This document shows positions 34,368 to 44,774 of a stretch of DNA of 64,000 nt, in pieces. The notes below the pieces were generated by a model that made no database searches, was not told the origin of the DNA, and was given only the letters and a program-made list of their open reading frames with translations. This DNA comes from Ophioderma brevispina (Eukaryota > Echinodermata > Ophiuroidea > Amphilepidida > Ophiodermatidae). Every line of letters starts with the position of its first letter. Position 1 is the first letter of the stretch. The stretch is from contig JAMKCH010085000.1 of assembly GCA_023653785.1 (NCBI GenBank), positions 35,587-99,586 of the forward strand. Reading direction: 5' to 3'. The position numbers were made by a program, and so were the translations under genes.

Positions 34368-34633
34368 GTTTGTGACGAAAAACATTGACTGTTTTTAAAT
34401 GACAGTGTACCTTAGGTCAGTCGAAGAAATGTTTAAAGGGTCAAATTTAACACGGAAAGGAGATTTGTCAATGTCTATCCATCATAAGGAAATTTTATAG
34501 ATCTTCAGAATTATTTTTTGGAAGATTGCATTGACACTCCTCTGGGATACAACATTGATAATAGATTGAGAAATGTCATACTAACAAAAACTGATTATGC
34601 CATTCAGTCAAACCATTCTCATTGAATTCCAGT

Positions 34634-34813
34634 TTAAAGGGGAAGTTTTAAAACTCAACAACCAGTTGACCGAAGGTTCATGGATGATGAACCGTATTTC
34701 ATTGTTTATCAAACAAAATAGCCAGTTCCAACCGAATAGAACCGGTTAGAACCGAATAGAACCGGGCTAAATCGGTGATCAACCGATGGCTGAGTTCTGT
34801 GGCCGCCCTTTAA
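34634..34813. mobile_element. 180-bp TTAA-flanked MITE
   Basis: TTAA at 34634-34637 and 34810-34813. The left end AGGGGAAGTTTTAAAACTCA and the inverted right end AGGGCGGCCACAGAACTCAG are related. Inside are repeated 'gaaccg' words. Relatives lie at 39338-40160, 45071-45110 (fragment) and 60263-60412, recognised by 'ggtggcttcaaaactcaacc'. Confidence 0.7.
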
Positions 34814-35390
34814 GGTTTCACACCGCTAATTAAACTGCCTATACTATCATGTACAAACACACCAGGTTGGCCAGCTTCCCGACGAAATCACCGTCCAGTA
34901 CGGACTATTTTGCATAGATGCATCGACCATTTTTCACTACAGAAAGAGAGAGATGTGCTTGCAATGAAAATTTTGAATAAAGTGATTAACACTTCTGATT
35001 TACATACGCTCCTTTAAGCAGAACCCTGACAATGATATCTAGCTGAAAATTGCAGCCATTTTGGGCAAATCCGAGCTTTTTTGAGGGGTCAACTTAGGGT
35101 CCACTGTCACTTATTTTAACAATGCCAGGCAGTAGGGTTGGGGATAATTAGAGGCGTGAAATCTCAACGACTGATGCAATACAAATTTAATGATACTAGT
35201 GAACCTATTTTCTAACTAAATTAACCTGAGTAAGTCTCTCTGTTTCTCTACTTATCCCCTTTAAAATACGTATTTCTCACAAAATATTTATTTAATCTTA
35301 TTTTTATGATCATGTCATTTATTATATAAATATGCAGCATTATGTCAACACAATTTTAGCCTAATAATAAAATGTTGATTGTTTCTTTAG

Positions 35391-35544
35391 ATATTCGATG
35401 GAAGCAATGGTGAAGCCACCTTAATTGAAACACATTGCGGTTCTCAGGTTCCGACAGATTTGTTTTCGGACGGAAATACCATGTTCTTGGTATTTCAGGG
35501 TGGATCTCAATCGAAAGCGGGATTTCGACTAAAATACTCTGCTA
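35391..35544 (+). CDS. CUB domain, second half (clean)
   Basis: Acceptor 'ttgtttctttag', donor TA|GTAAGA; phase 0 to 1. It starts I-F-D-G, carries the fourth CUB cysteine (T-H-C-G-S), S-D-G-N-T-M-F-L-V-F, and closes with the G-F-R-L-K-Y-S strand typical of CUB C-termini. With 34165-34367 it makes one complete four-cysteine CUB domain of about 118 residues. Confidence 0.85.
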
Positions 35545-35876
35545 GTAAGAACGATTTTACCACTGATTTGTTTCCATATTACAGAATATAAAATATACCA
35601 TGTTATTTATGTTCCATCAATTTCTTCTTTTCATTTGGGTAATAACATTGTCAACATTTTGGACAACTTTAAGCCATTTTCATTAAACCTAGACATAATT
35701 ATTTAGGAGTTACAGAATAAATTTTGCGCATAAATTTTGACTGATGTTGTTGGTTCCATATTTTAATATTTTAAAAGAAACGTGGCCTTTCTTGTACCAC
35801 GCGTCTTTGACACCGAGAAAGTCCCTCGGGCAAAGAACATATTAAAATGAAAATAGTTCTTTTTCTTTTCTTTCAG

Positions 35877-36101
35877 CTCTGCTCCCATGTACTTCAAACC
35901 CGTGTCAAAATCAAGGAACTTGCAGAAATTCAGACCTTGATTACTTTTGCGCATGTCCGTCGGGATATTCGGGTATCCAGTGTGAGATAGACATCGACGA
36001 GTGCGCATCAACTCCATGCTTACATGGGAACTGTGCCCATGGTATCGACAGTTTTACGTGCGAATGTCATCCAGGTTTTACTGGAAGGACCTGCGATACA
36101 A
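35877..36101 (+). CDS. two EGF modules in one exon
   Basis: A 225-bp exon, phase 1-1, acceptor 'tttctttcag', donor A|GTAAGA. The first module has six cysteines in EGF spacing (ending S-G-I-Q-C-E). The second begins D-I-D-E-C, the calcium-binding EGF signature, and ends F-T-G-R-T-C. EGF modules are extracellular disulphide-bonded units used in adhesion and matrix proteins. Unlike the later exons, two modules share one exon, perhaps through loss of an intron. The open frame continues past the donor into a repeat, which is not coding. Confidence 0.9.
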
Positions 36102-36128
36102 GTAAGAAATTGCTCCTGTTGCTTTAAA

Positions 36129-36256
36129 GCCCATTATATACTTGCAGTCGCAGCGAGCGATTGGCGTGCGCAATACCGGATTCTGACCCAAGATCATGTG
36201 ATATGCATGCTCACGCGCAGAAATCGCTCGCTGCGATCTGGAAGTATATCATGGGC
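36129..36256. repeat. 128-bp hairpin element in the intron
   Basis: 'gcccattatatacttgcag' with 'cgcagcgagcgatt' at the left recurs inverted at the right end ('atcgctcgctgcgatctgg', 'aagtatatcatgggc'). Short MITE-like inverted repeat, non-coding. Confidence 0.75.
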
Positions 36257-36503
36257 AACAAAACATTGCTGGTGGAAGTCAATATGTCAGAAACCGAATC
36301 AATATCACTCAAGTTATTGTTCTTCAAAGATTAAGCGGAACCATCGGTTTCTTGTTTAAGACCCAGTTTAAGATATTAACATGATAAATTTTAACAAAAT
36401 GATGAAGTCCTACATAAAAGTGCTTGAGAGGGTGTCGACTTTGAAGTACTGAGTGAATTTGTAATGATTTATCAATCTTTTAATTTGTTGTTATATTTGC
36501 CAG

Positions 36504-36617
36504 ATACTGATGAATGTCAAAGTTCACCATGTCAACATGACTCCACGTGTGTGGACGAGGTTGATGGCTATAAGTGTGAATGTAAAGCTGGATACACGGG
36601 TGTACATTGTGAAGAAG
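36504..36617 (+). CDS. EGF exon, calcium-binding type (clean)
   Basis: 114 bp, phase 1-1, acceptor 'atatttgccag', donor AAG|GTATAG. One module: D-T-D-E-C start, six cysteines, G-Y-T-G-V-H-C end. Very similar to the exon at 38292, down to most synonymous positions, pointing to a recent exon duplication or gene conversion. Confidence 0.9.
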
Positions 36618-36804
36618 GTATAGTGATTTCATACTTGAGATTGAGGAGAGCGTATTCGTTGAGAAAATGTATTTCAATAAGATAAACTCGTTCTAACATT
36701 GTTTTAGCGGCAAAAATTACGTCCCATGTCCAATGAATTACGCACTCCCCAGTGGTATAAAAACACAATTGAAACAATTTTACAATTATTCAAAAGGAGG
36801 GCAT

Positions 36805-36836
36805 GACGTTTCGATCCTAGCCAGGATCTTCGTCAG
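36805..36836 (-). ncRNA. hammerhead-ribozyme-like core motif
   Basis: The minus strand reads CTGACGA, then a hairpin GATCC-TGGCTA-GGATC (stem II), then GAAAC and GTC. This is the order and spacing of the conserved hammerhead core (CUGANGA, stem II, GAAA, UH cleavage site). Stem III would be minimal, as reported for hammerheads of Penelope-like elements and retrozymes. Stem I pairing is weak here (GCCU against AUGC with a mismatch). The surroundings show no reverse-transcriptase frame, so it is probably a remnant of a mobile element. Cleavage activity is untested. Confidence 0.5.
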
Positions 36837-36908
36837 AGGCGTACTGACAAAAACAGATCGTACATATAAAAAATGGAATAATAGGAACAAAGAACAGGAT
36901 GGTACAGT

Positions 36909-36928
36909 ACACACACACACACACACAA
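36909..36928. repeat. (CA)n microsatellite
   Basis: An uninterrupted run of CA dinucleotides in the intron. A similar interrupted CA run lies near 43038-43060. Confidence 0.9.
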
Positions 36929-37595
36929 CATTCATTTTCGTTTTAAATTATTCCATTTTTAAAGAACAATAATATACCGATTAGAAAATGTGATCTTTCG
37001 TTCTAGACAGTTACAACTTCTCTGGCCCTGATTGCCCATAAGCACCAATGTAATAATCTTCCAAAAAATAAAATTGACCAAGAATATACATTTCAATTAA
37101 ATATAAACTCTGTTCTTTTAACATGTTTAATTTAGCTTTCCGTAAGAACCCATCATTTAAATTTCAATCTCAATAACAAGGATTTATAGACCAGCTAATA
37201 GCAATGTTTGTAAACATGTTAGGGCCTGGTATCTTGAAATAGGTCGGCCTGACTGTTACACACTGGGCAATTGTATCTGTTAAATACTATGGGCCATAAC
37301 GATTAGCAGAAATGGATTCGCAGGCAACAAAAGAAGTGACGTAGGATGTTAACTGGTCTATAAAACGCTCATTCTAATTAGCCACGATGTTGTCCACGTA
37401 AAGACAACGTTAAATACAAATTCAAGATAAATAATGTAACAAAATTAATTTGAGAATAAATATGGTTTGAGACATTTTGGGGACATTAACAGACAAACTA
37501 AAACACTTTACTAGCGGTAGACATGAATATGTTACCGTTTGCGTAATTTTGAACAATAAAAATCATTCCACTCTGTTTATTTTCAATGCATATAG
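36929..37595. other. intron DNA, nothing recognised
   Basis: AT-rich intron; no repeat ends or exon signals that I can support. Confidence 0.5.
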
Positions 37596-37709
37596 ATATC
37601 GATGAATGTTCGAACGATCCTTGCCAGAATGGTGCAACATGTAACGATAGAGTAAACGGATACACGTGCACATGTTTACCAGGATACAATGGAGATATCT
37701 GTGAAACAG
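37596..37709 (+). CDS. EGF exon, calcium-binding type (clean)
   Basis: 114 bp, phase 1-1, acceptor 'gcatatag', donor CAG|GTTTGT. Starts D-I-D-E-C, has [15 protein letters not shown] and ends G-D-I-C-E-T. Aromatic and Asn residues for calcium binding are in place. Confidence 0.9.
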
Positions 37710-38100
37710 GTTTGTTATGTAGATGGAATTTGTTTTTTTTAAGTGTACGTTTGAAAAAAAAAGTTATATTTATTCAACATTTAAAATTACAAGAGTGTAG
37801 CTTTCGGTCTTTCGGAAACGAACAAGAACTCTAATTGTAGTAAATGGCTCCAAATCGTTATAGCAAATTTTAATTTCTTCGTATCACTTTTGTCTCTTCT
37901 GGTTAGATAATAGAACTCTTATTTCTATCTTTGTAAACGCTGCCATGTTTATTATGTTCTCTCTTGAAAATTCATTTATCTTAGTTTCCTAGTTTTCGAC
38001 CTGATTTTAGAGTGCATTACAAGAGTAGGAATTCTACTTGATCACGCGCACACAGAAATTCCATCAACTCGTATTATTGGTACCGCTAAATTATTTGATT

Positions 38101-38235
38101 AAAAATGAATTAAACCAAAAGGAAAGAAAAATGAATTTTAAAACAAAAGGAAAGAAAAATGATTTAAACAAAAGGAAAGAAAAATGAATTAAAACAAATG
38201 CATAAAAACGAATTAAAACAAAAGGAAAGAGAATC
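38101..38235 (+). repeat. A-rich minisatellite, about 28-bp unit
   Basis: Four to five direct repeats of 'aaaggaaagaaaaatgaatt' plus 'aaaacaa' with small length changes, in the intron before the next EGF exon. Confidence 0.8.
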
Positions 38236-38291
38236 TTCAACAAGCGAATGAAATCTTTATATTGTTTCATAATGATAAAACCCTTTTGCAG

Positions 38292-38405
38292 ACATAGATG
38301 AATGTGCTAGTTCACCATGTCAACATGACTCCACATGTGTGGACGAGGTTGATGGCTATAAGTGTGAATGCAAACTTGGATACACGGGCATACACTGTGA
38401 AACAG
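38292..38405 (+). CDS. EGF exon, calcium-binding type (clean)
   Basis: 114 bp, phase 1-1, acceptor 'cttttgcag', donor CAG|GTATTG. D-I-D-E-C start; most of the middle (from the third cysteine region through [11 protein letters not shown]) is identical to the exon at 36504. Confidence 0.9.
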
Positions 38406-38869
38406 GTATTGACTTTACTTTTTCTGGTACAGGTTGACTTAATTTTCTTATATGGCAATCATTGTTTATAAAATAATAAATCATTAGTGTTTGAAAAATA
38501 TCAGCGTTATTCTTTTTTTATAAAATGTATAAAACTATAAATATAGCATTGGACACTTAATTATAACGGGATTGTATGTTACAATGTGTTCAAACGTTTC
38601 TCGACATAACCTGGTTGATATAGGTCCAGACGAGATATAAGTGCATTTTAGAAAGCGAATAGTCCAAAGAATCTAAAAACAATGGCAACATTGGATAAAA
38701 TTCCCATCCAAATATTTAGCTTTAATATTTGGAAGATATTAAAATATCTATATACCAAAACAAATTCAAAAAGCCAAAAAGTCAAAATTTTGGAGATGAG
38801 GATGTCCCATTTTGCAAGTGTCATAATATTGCTTTAAACGAGTAAAACGCATACATTTATATCTTTTAG

Positions 38870-38983
38870 ACATTAACGAATGTTCTAGTACTCCGTGTTT
38901 GAATGGCGCTACGTGTACAGATGAAGTCAACCAATACAAGTGTACATGCGTTGACGGTTACGCCGGGAATATGTGTGAAATAG
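38870..38983 (+). CDS. EGF exon, calcium-binding type (clean)
   Basis: 114 bp, phase 1-1, acceptor 'atatcttttag', donor TAG|GTATCG. D-I-N-E-C start, C-L-N-G-A-T-C, V-N-Q-Y-K-C-T-C, ending N-M-C-E-I. This is the last EGF exon in the window without an indel. Confidence 0.9.
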
Positions 38984-39337
38984 GTATCGCAAAATCTTGA
39001 AAAAAATGCAGTTAGCTGTACTTGACAACATATCTTAATCCTAAAGTGTTCTTTGTACCAGCATACTTTATTGGGCTATTTAATTTAAAATTAATGTTTA
39101 CCATTCATGTGGAAAAAATCGGTAAAGTTTTTCAGAGGGAGCATGGATTTCAAATAGGGTAGCCCATTGGTTAACTACATATGAAATTAATACTCCGCCT
39201 GTGCAAGCCTCTTCTTATAAGTTACAAACAGAATTACCCACAGGATAACTTCATTTGAAAAACACACTCCATCTGTAAAAGATTATGGTGTAATCTTCCA
39301 CAGGGGGAGTATGGATTTCATATAGAATTGCCCATTA
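38984..39337. other. intron DNA, short internal repeat
   Basis: Two near-copies of 'ggagtatggatttcatatag' or similar ('gggagcatggatttcaaatag' near 39139 and again near 39305) in the intron. Nothing else recognised. Confidence 0.4.
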
Positions 39338-40160
39338 GGGGTGGCTTCAAAACTCAACCGCTTGTTGCCTGGCAGTTCACGGCGCGCGGTTGAACCGTGT
39401 TCTATTGTGTCCATATCCATATCCAGGGCTTTGATCACTCACGATGGAGGAACCCTCCCTAGAATGCTTCCACAAATCTCTATTTTGGCCATTCTTGTCC
39501 CAGTTGGACAGTGGTTTTGGGGTCATTTCGTCTTTCCATCTGGTTTTTGGACGTCCTGTCCTTTCTGGTCCCATTCACATCTGGGGGTCCACTCTGTCAC
39601 TCGGATGATCCACCTGTTATCCTGCAGTCTAGCAACATGACCTGCCATTTTAGTGTTTTGGCACTCCAAATGCAGTCGATAATATCATTAACTCCTGTCT
39701 GTGATCGGCTCCATCAGTTTCTCTTTTAATCTTGGAGTCTGATGCCCAGCATGATCCGCTTCCATCTTCCTCTGTGGGCAACGGCAAGCATCTCCAGCGT
39801 GGCATATCAAAGCCCATTAACTGCCGTATGTCATAACAGGAAGAATGTAGTCATTGAACACCTTTCCTCTTTAGCTTCCATGCTTTGTCTTCCTATTTTT
39901 CATGATGTTTTCCTGTCCACTGTTTGCAAATGCTGGGCCCAGCCTAGTCCCCATTTCTCCTAATCTGATCTCAGGCAGTACGTCACCATCACGCCACACT
40001 GTCTTCCCAAGGTAGATGTAGCTGTTGAACTCTTCAATGACTTTCCCATCTACAGATGGGTAGATGGGAAAGTCTATTGTGTAGAACAATAGAAACTGTT
40101 TCACCTGGAAAGAACCAGCGGACAACAGCTGGTTACGTTTGAAGCTATCCCTTGCATTAA
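39338..40160. mobile_element. MITE of the 34634 family interrupted by a LINE fragment
   Basis: The left end 'ggtggcttcaaaactcaacc' and the right end near 40125-40160 ('ggttacgtttgaagctatccctt') match the two ends of the related copy at 60263-60412. The sequence between is a reverse-transcriptase fragment (39376-40125), so the LINE landed in the MITE. Confidence 0.5.
39376..40125 (-). mobile_element. RTE-type LINE, C-terminal reverse-transcriptase fragment
   Basis: On the minus strand, 39871-40125 encodes Y-L-G-K-T-V then D-G-D-V-L-P-E-I-R, matching the region after the RT catalytic core in RTE-class elements (usual form F-x-Y-L-G followed by EI-xx-RI). Downstream, broken frames contain R-R-W-K-R-I-M-L-G-I and finally TGRPKTRWKDEM with NWDKNGQNRDLW, the familiar tail of RTE/HmRTE-like polyproteins. 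Stops and frameshifts make it a dead 5'-truncated copy. The 3' end carries short 'atggatatggac' repeats, as RTE elements often do. Confidence 0.7.
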
Positions 40161-40734
40161 CACTTACTGCAATAAGGGGTTTGGCACTTCCTTTAGTGCA
40201 TAACGGGGGGTTCCTAGGGACCCCCCCCTAATAAACCACTTTCCTAAAGGATTTTTTGTTGATGAATCCACCACATTTGAAGGCTCAAGACTCAACAATA
40301 AGAAATAAAAAACGGAATAAAGTTTGTTCAGTAAGAAAATAGGGGACAACTTGATTTTAATGTATGGTCAAAATGTGTCGAAAAAGACACTAATTTGTTT
40401 CTGCATTTTTCTACGGCAGTTGCTTCACCTAGACTAGTCCTGATTGCTTTAATTGGCTGGGAAGAAATGAACTAATTTACCATATTAAGCACCATCATAA
40501 ATGTTCTCAGGCCATTTTTTTAAGGTTACTTGTAGAATTACCTCATAGGTTCCTACAGTAAACCCTACTGATGTCTATATAAAATATGGCTCCATTGGCC
40601 TACTATACTTTTCCCCAGATTTTTTTAATTATTTATTTTACTTTTTTTATGTCACAGGTGTAATGCATTCATGAAATCAGAATCACAGTAACTCATAATA
40701 ACGTGTTTGTTTTATTTTTGTCGTGGGTACTAAT
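40161..40734. other. intron DNA with a repeat fragment at its start
   Basis: 'agtgcataacggggggttcctagggacc' (40195-40222) is a single-end relative of the element at 40735. The remainder is AT-rich and featureless. Confidence 0.5.
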
Positions 40735-40942
40735 TCCGTTAGTGCATAAGGGGGGGCTCCTAGGGACCCATGCTAATTACGCAAAACGACGACGCGATTG
40801 GATTTGGATTTTTTTGCACCAATGCACGCGCAACTAAAGTTGACCAATACAAAAATTAAAACCAATATATTGGCCTCCGTTAAAAATCTCCGGCTGAAAA
40901 ACAAAAAAATGGGTCCCAGGAAACCCCCCCCCTTATGCAGTT
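40735..40942. repeat. inverted-repeat element directly before an EGF exon
   Basis: Left end 'tgcataagggggggctcc' with 'tagggacccat', inverted right end near 40909-40940 ('atgggtcccaggaaaccccc' then 'cttatgca'). It ends about 30 bp before the acceptor of the exon at 40970, so it supplies part of that intron's 3' end. Confidence 0.65.
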
Positions 40943-40969
40943 TTAATGTTCATGCTTTAAACATTTCAG

Positions 40970-41088
40970 ATATTGACGAGTTTTTTTTAAAGTATCCCTG
41001 TCTCAACGAAGCTGTATGTAACGATGGGGCGGAACCGCGATACATCACCTGTGTTTTTTCTGGAACATTGGAGAAAATTGTGAAGTGG
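40970..41088 (+). CDS. EGF exon, degraded
   Basis: Acceptor 'aacatttcag', donor GG|GTATG. It starts D-I-D-E but the first cysteine is lost (F-F-L-K), C-L-N-E-A-V-C follows, and the last cysteine lies in another frame: shifting one base after S-G gives G-E-N-C-E-V and restores the phase-1 donor. One indel and several substitutions separate it from a normal module. Confidence 0.55.
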
Positions 41089-41317
41089 GTATGTCATGTA
41101 TCAAAATGTCTTTTATTACCAAAATTTAATATCGTGAATCCTATCGAGAAATAAAAAATCGAGATGAAGGCACCTGAATTAAAATATAATCGGCCTTTAA
41201 ATCTTGAGTCTGAAGCTTACAGTTCATATCATTTTGGTAAAATTAATGTTGTTTTTTAATTATTATTTGGTATTTTTTTATTAATGGATACAATTATTTG
41301 TTTTATATATATTTTAG

Positions 41318-41432
41318 ACTCGATATGCATGTTCTCCGTAACCCCTGTAAAATGGGGAGCTACGTGCGCAGATCAAATTGACAAACTATGATGTGTTTGT
41401 GTGCCCAGGATATAACGGCGAACTGCGAGCAG
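41318..41432 (+). CDS. EGF exon with indels
   Basis: Acceptor 'atatattttag', donor CAG|GTATGA, 115 bp. The nucleotide sequence aligns to the EGF consensus (gatatgcatgttc, aacccctgtaaaatggg, gctacgtgcgcagatcaaat, gtttgtgtgcccaggatata), but at least two single-base shifts break the frame. Confidence 0.6.
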
Positions 41433-41849
41433 GTATGAGCTTGAAACAAATAAAACAGCAAATATTAAAATTAGAGATTGTATCTTTAATCTGAATGTGG
41501 CATTCACAAGCAGTTCGAGTGCATTTGCAATTACATTGAAAAAGTGTTATACAAAATTTCAAAAATGGTATCATTATACGAGTATGGGAATAAAAAAATG
41601 GCCATACCTCTGTTATTTACATCTCACACGCTGGTATCATTGACTGAAAAGGTAAAACCATTTGAATGTACCTCATAGGCTGTTACGCTTCTAAAATGAT
41701 TGGTTTTATGCACGATAGTTTTAAAACCTATTTCGGGCGAAAGTGGTAATTCAATGAAATGAGCATGCACCAAATGTCATTAGTGTTTTTGGTATACCCT
41801 TTGTTTTATTAATCTCACTTAAGGCTATATCCCATTCATTTTTCTTTGT

Positions 41850-42412
41850 GAAGACAATACTGGCATGAACAAAATTGACATAAGAAAGGACCCTTACTGA
41901 AATGACTCCACGAGTTTTGAAAACAATTGGGATGTTACATTCTGTAAAAAAACAATAAAAACAGAAGAGTTTTCCAGGGGAGGTGGCAGTTTTGTGGCAA
42001 TTGCGACAATGATGCTGACATTACTGCCAGCATTTACCAAACTTGTGAAAAGCATGTTGTCATGCAGCTCACAGACCATTGCTTATTGTATCTGTTCTAA
42101 TACCCGCTAAATCCATCTTCCTTGCCAGATCCAATATCATTAACTACAAGCCTAAGTACAATGCCTGATCCCGTCTGATTCTTTTAATTGTTTCGCAAAC
42201 ATGTTTAGATACACTGAAATTCTTCAGGGATGTGGAACACCTTGCTTTCTGTCAGAATTGTCAACCAACTGCCATTTCCCCCCCTGAACTCTTCGCTGTT
42301 TTTACTGTTTACAGAATGTAACACATCCAAATTTTTGTAACACTCGTGGAGTTTTTCATTAATGGTCCTTTGTTATTATGTGAACTTTTTTTCCATGCCA
42401 TTATGTCCATTT
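41850..42412. mobile_element. inverted-repeat MITE in the EGF intron
   Basis: The arms (41850-41950 and 42300-42412) share 'tggcatg', 'ggaccc/ggacca', 'actccacgagt', 'gatgttacattctgtaaa' and 'acagcgaaga'-like words in inverted orientation. The partial copy at 9271 begins TTAAAGGGACA; this element's right outer end reads TAAATGGACA after inversion. Confidence 0.65.
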
Positions 42413-42487
42413 ACTGATTGCGAGATGTGGAATCTCTAAGTACATCTACTCCCGATGCTAAACAGAGTTACGTCTTTACTCTTTCAG

Positions 42488-42604
42488 ACATCAACGAGTG
42501 TTCTAGTAATCCTTGTCTGAATGGGGCTAACGTGTACCGACCAAGTCAACGGATAATTTGTGTAGCAGTGTTTTCTGGATACGATGGCGAAACATGTGAA
42601 ATAG
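42488..42604 (+). CDS. EGF exon with insertions
   Basis: Acceptor 'actctttcag', donor TAG|GTTTGA, 117 bp instead of 114. It opens D-I-N-E-C-S-S-N-P-C-L-N-G-A, then extra bases ('gctaacgtgtaccgacc' against the expected 'gctacgtgtacagacc') shift the frame; the end (G-Y-D-G-E-T-C-E-I) is normal. Confidence 0.65.
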
Positions 42605-43151
42605 GTTTGATGTGTATAAAATAAAACAAGTGAGCATGTGCCTTGTACAACGACTTGCTTAAATAATTGAGATTTTCTTTAATTAAAGCTAAAATGGAAA
42701 ATATATACCAAAATATTTTTTTTTTAAAACCGGAAGCTGTTAATTCTGTTCGTACGTGGAATTTACAACCCGTCGTCTGTGAAACAAAAAAAAAAAATAT
42801 AATACCATTGTTTGTATATTTTGAAAAAAAATCACGAGCGGACCCCTGCCTGTTTTAGGAGGAAATCGCCCTAGATCTAAAAGAAAAATAGCGGTGATTC
42901 GAATTTTGCTCTATGGAATTTAGGGAAAATATGGCCACAGACTCAATGAAATTTTTTAAAAATTTTTTTCCACGATATGATAATATCCACACCAGCAACA
43001 GATTTCCAGAGTTTAGATTGACAAACGCATACAGCACAGACACACACATACACACACACACCACCACAGCAAATGGTTACACTTATTGTTATTAAACATA
43101 CCCAATTTGTAATCGATTTTAATTTCCTTCTTTTCTAAATTTCTGTTTCAG

Positions 43152-43265
43152 ACATTGACGAAATGTTCTAGCAATCCATGTTTTAATGTATGGCGTATGC
43201 CGGATAATATCAATGAATTTTAAGTGACATGTGTTCTGGGTTTGATGGCTAACTTTTAACCAGTA
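43152..43265 (+). CDS. EGF exon, badly degraded
   Basis: Acceptor 'tttctgtttcag' and 'acattgacga', 'atgttctagcaatccatgtttt' identify the module start. Stops and several indels follow and no clear donor is visible near the expected end. Pseudo-exon or noisy sequence. Confidence 0.4.
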
Positions 43266-43931
43266 TTGTGACGCAATTCAATAACTGATCATGACTTGCC
43301 CACCCCGACGACTTGACAGTTAACCTTATCTATGTGCGAATTATCTGAGGTGCAGGTATTTACAAAGAGTCGGAACACAAAATAATTTCATTTTGGAAAT
43401 CAATTTAAAAAATTATACTTTTTTATATTTTTGTGTTAAAATCATCCATTTATAGCCATCAAGGTTAAAGGTTTATGAGTGATTGGTTGTCCCTACGAAA
43501 TGTAAATTGGGATGACGGACTGTTTCTTAGAGCTAATTTATAAACAAGGCGAAGGAAAAGGTTTGACTGACTGTCCCGCGCACATAAGTGTAAAAATCGC
43601 ATTTGCCGATTTCTTTTTTTAAAGGTTTTCAAGTAGATTTTCATTTTTTTAAATGGTCAAATAAAGGAACTTTGTCCGCAAAACTTCTAAAAGTCGTCTA
43701 AAAATGCAAAAAGAATTTCGTGTAGCCCATAGCTTTTTTGAACTAAAACAACCCGCATATCGCGTAGGGTTTTGAGCTACATGAAGCTGAAACAACCCTT
43801 TTCTTTCTTCTTTTTGGACTATAATATATCTTATATTAACATGCTTTTGGGAAATTTGAAAACAGTCCCTCCCACAAAGATGCCAAGAAGGGATTGCGAG
43901 GGGTTTCTTGTGCATTTTCTGCATTTTACAG

Positions 43932-44046
43932 ATATCGACGAGTGTTCCATATCCCTGTCTCAACTTAACGAGGAACATGCACTGATCAGGTCAACGGTTT
44001 ATATATGTCAGTGTGAAGCAGGATACGATGGGGGAGACTTAAAATG
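43932..44046 (+). CDS. EGF exon with indels
   Basis: Acceptor 'tgcattttacag', then D-I-D-E-C-S and 'tatccctgtctcaac', 'aacatgcactgatcaggtca', 'tgtcagtgtgaagcaggata' with a possible ATG|GTGATG donor. Cysteine codons are recognisable, but the frame changes at least twice. Confidence 0.5.
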
Positions 44047-44240
44047 GTGATGTCCAATATCTTCCACTCTCTGCTGATGGAATTGTTAGTTTTTGATTAG
44101 AAAATCTTTGACATTTTCTGACAATTTTGTTATTTAGGCTAAGGTGTATTATTTTCTTTTACACGTTAATCAACTTTAATCCTGTGATGTTTAGGTTCCC
44201 ATTTGGCCCTCATTTTGCATCTCGTTATCATTGTTCTCAG

Positions 44241-44351
44241 ACATCACGAATGTGCCAGTCGACCCCGATGTCTAAACGGAGCACTTGTCGAATAGGTGAA
44301 TTAGGTTTACATGCCAATGCGCGAGGGATATTTGTGCATCTTGCCATACAG
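44241..44351 (+). CDS. EGF exon, degraded
   Basis: Acceptor 'cattgttctcag', 'acatcacgaatgtgccagt', 'ccccgatgtctaaacggagc', later 'gggatatttgtgcatcttgc', donor CAG|GTTGTG. Base order follows the EGF consensus with many small changes. Confidence 0.4.
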
Positions 44352-44774
44352 GTTGTGCGTCAAACTCTCTTTTTTACCTACGATTGACATAAATCTGTTT
44401 GTCAAAATTAACTATAGCTCTATTTCTCTTCTACCCTAACAGACAGAATTGATCTAACTTGCTGAATATAAAGTAAATATAATTAAATTGAATTAAAAAA
44501 CGTAAAATTGGTCAGCTTTTTTATTTTCTAGAGTAGCAAATTTTAACCTTAGCCTTACATTGGTGCATCATAAGATAATCACAAAATAAAGTCTTCGACA
44601 GCCTATAAAATTTGGAATCTGTTCAAATCTCAAAGCGATTGTTTATACTTTTTATAAATTCAAAATACTTTCGAACAGCACAGTCTTATCTGACATTTTG
44701 GACTTTTTGTTTGTTTTTTCCTTTCAATTTTTAGTTTACTCCGAAAACAAAGGTTTACCATTTAATTTCTTAAG

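Noticed and set aside
36024..36359. 111-codon frame as an independent gene
   Set aside because: It reads out of frame through the EGF exon at 35877-36101, past its splice donor and into a hairpin repeat.
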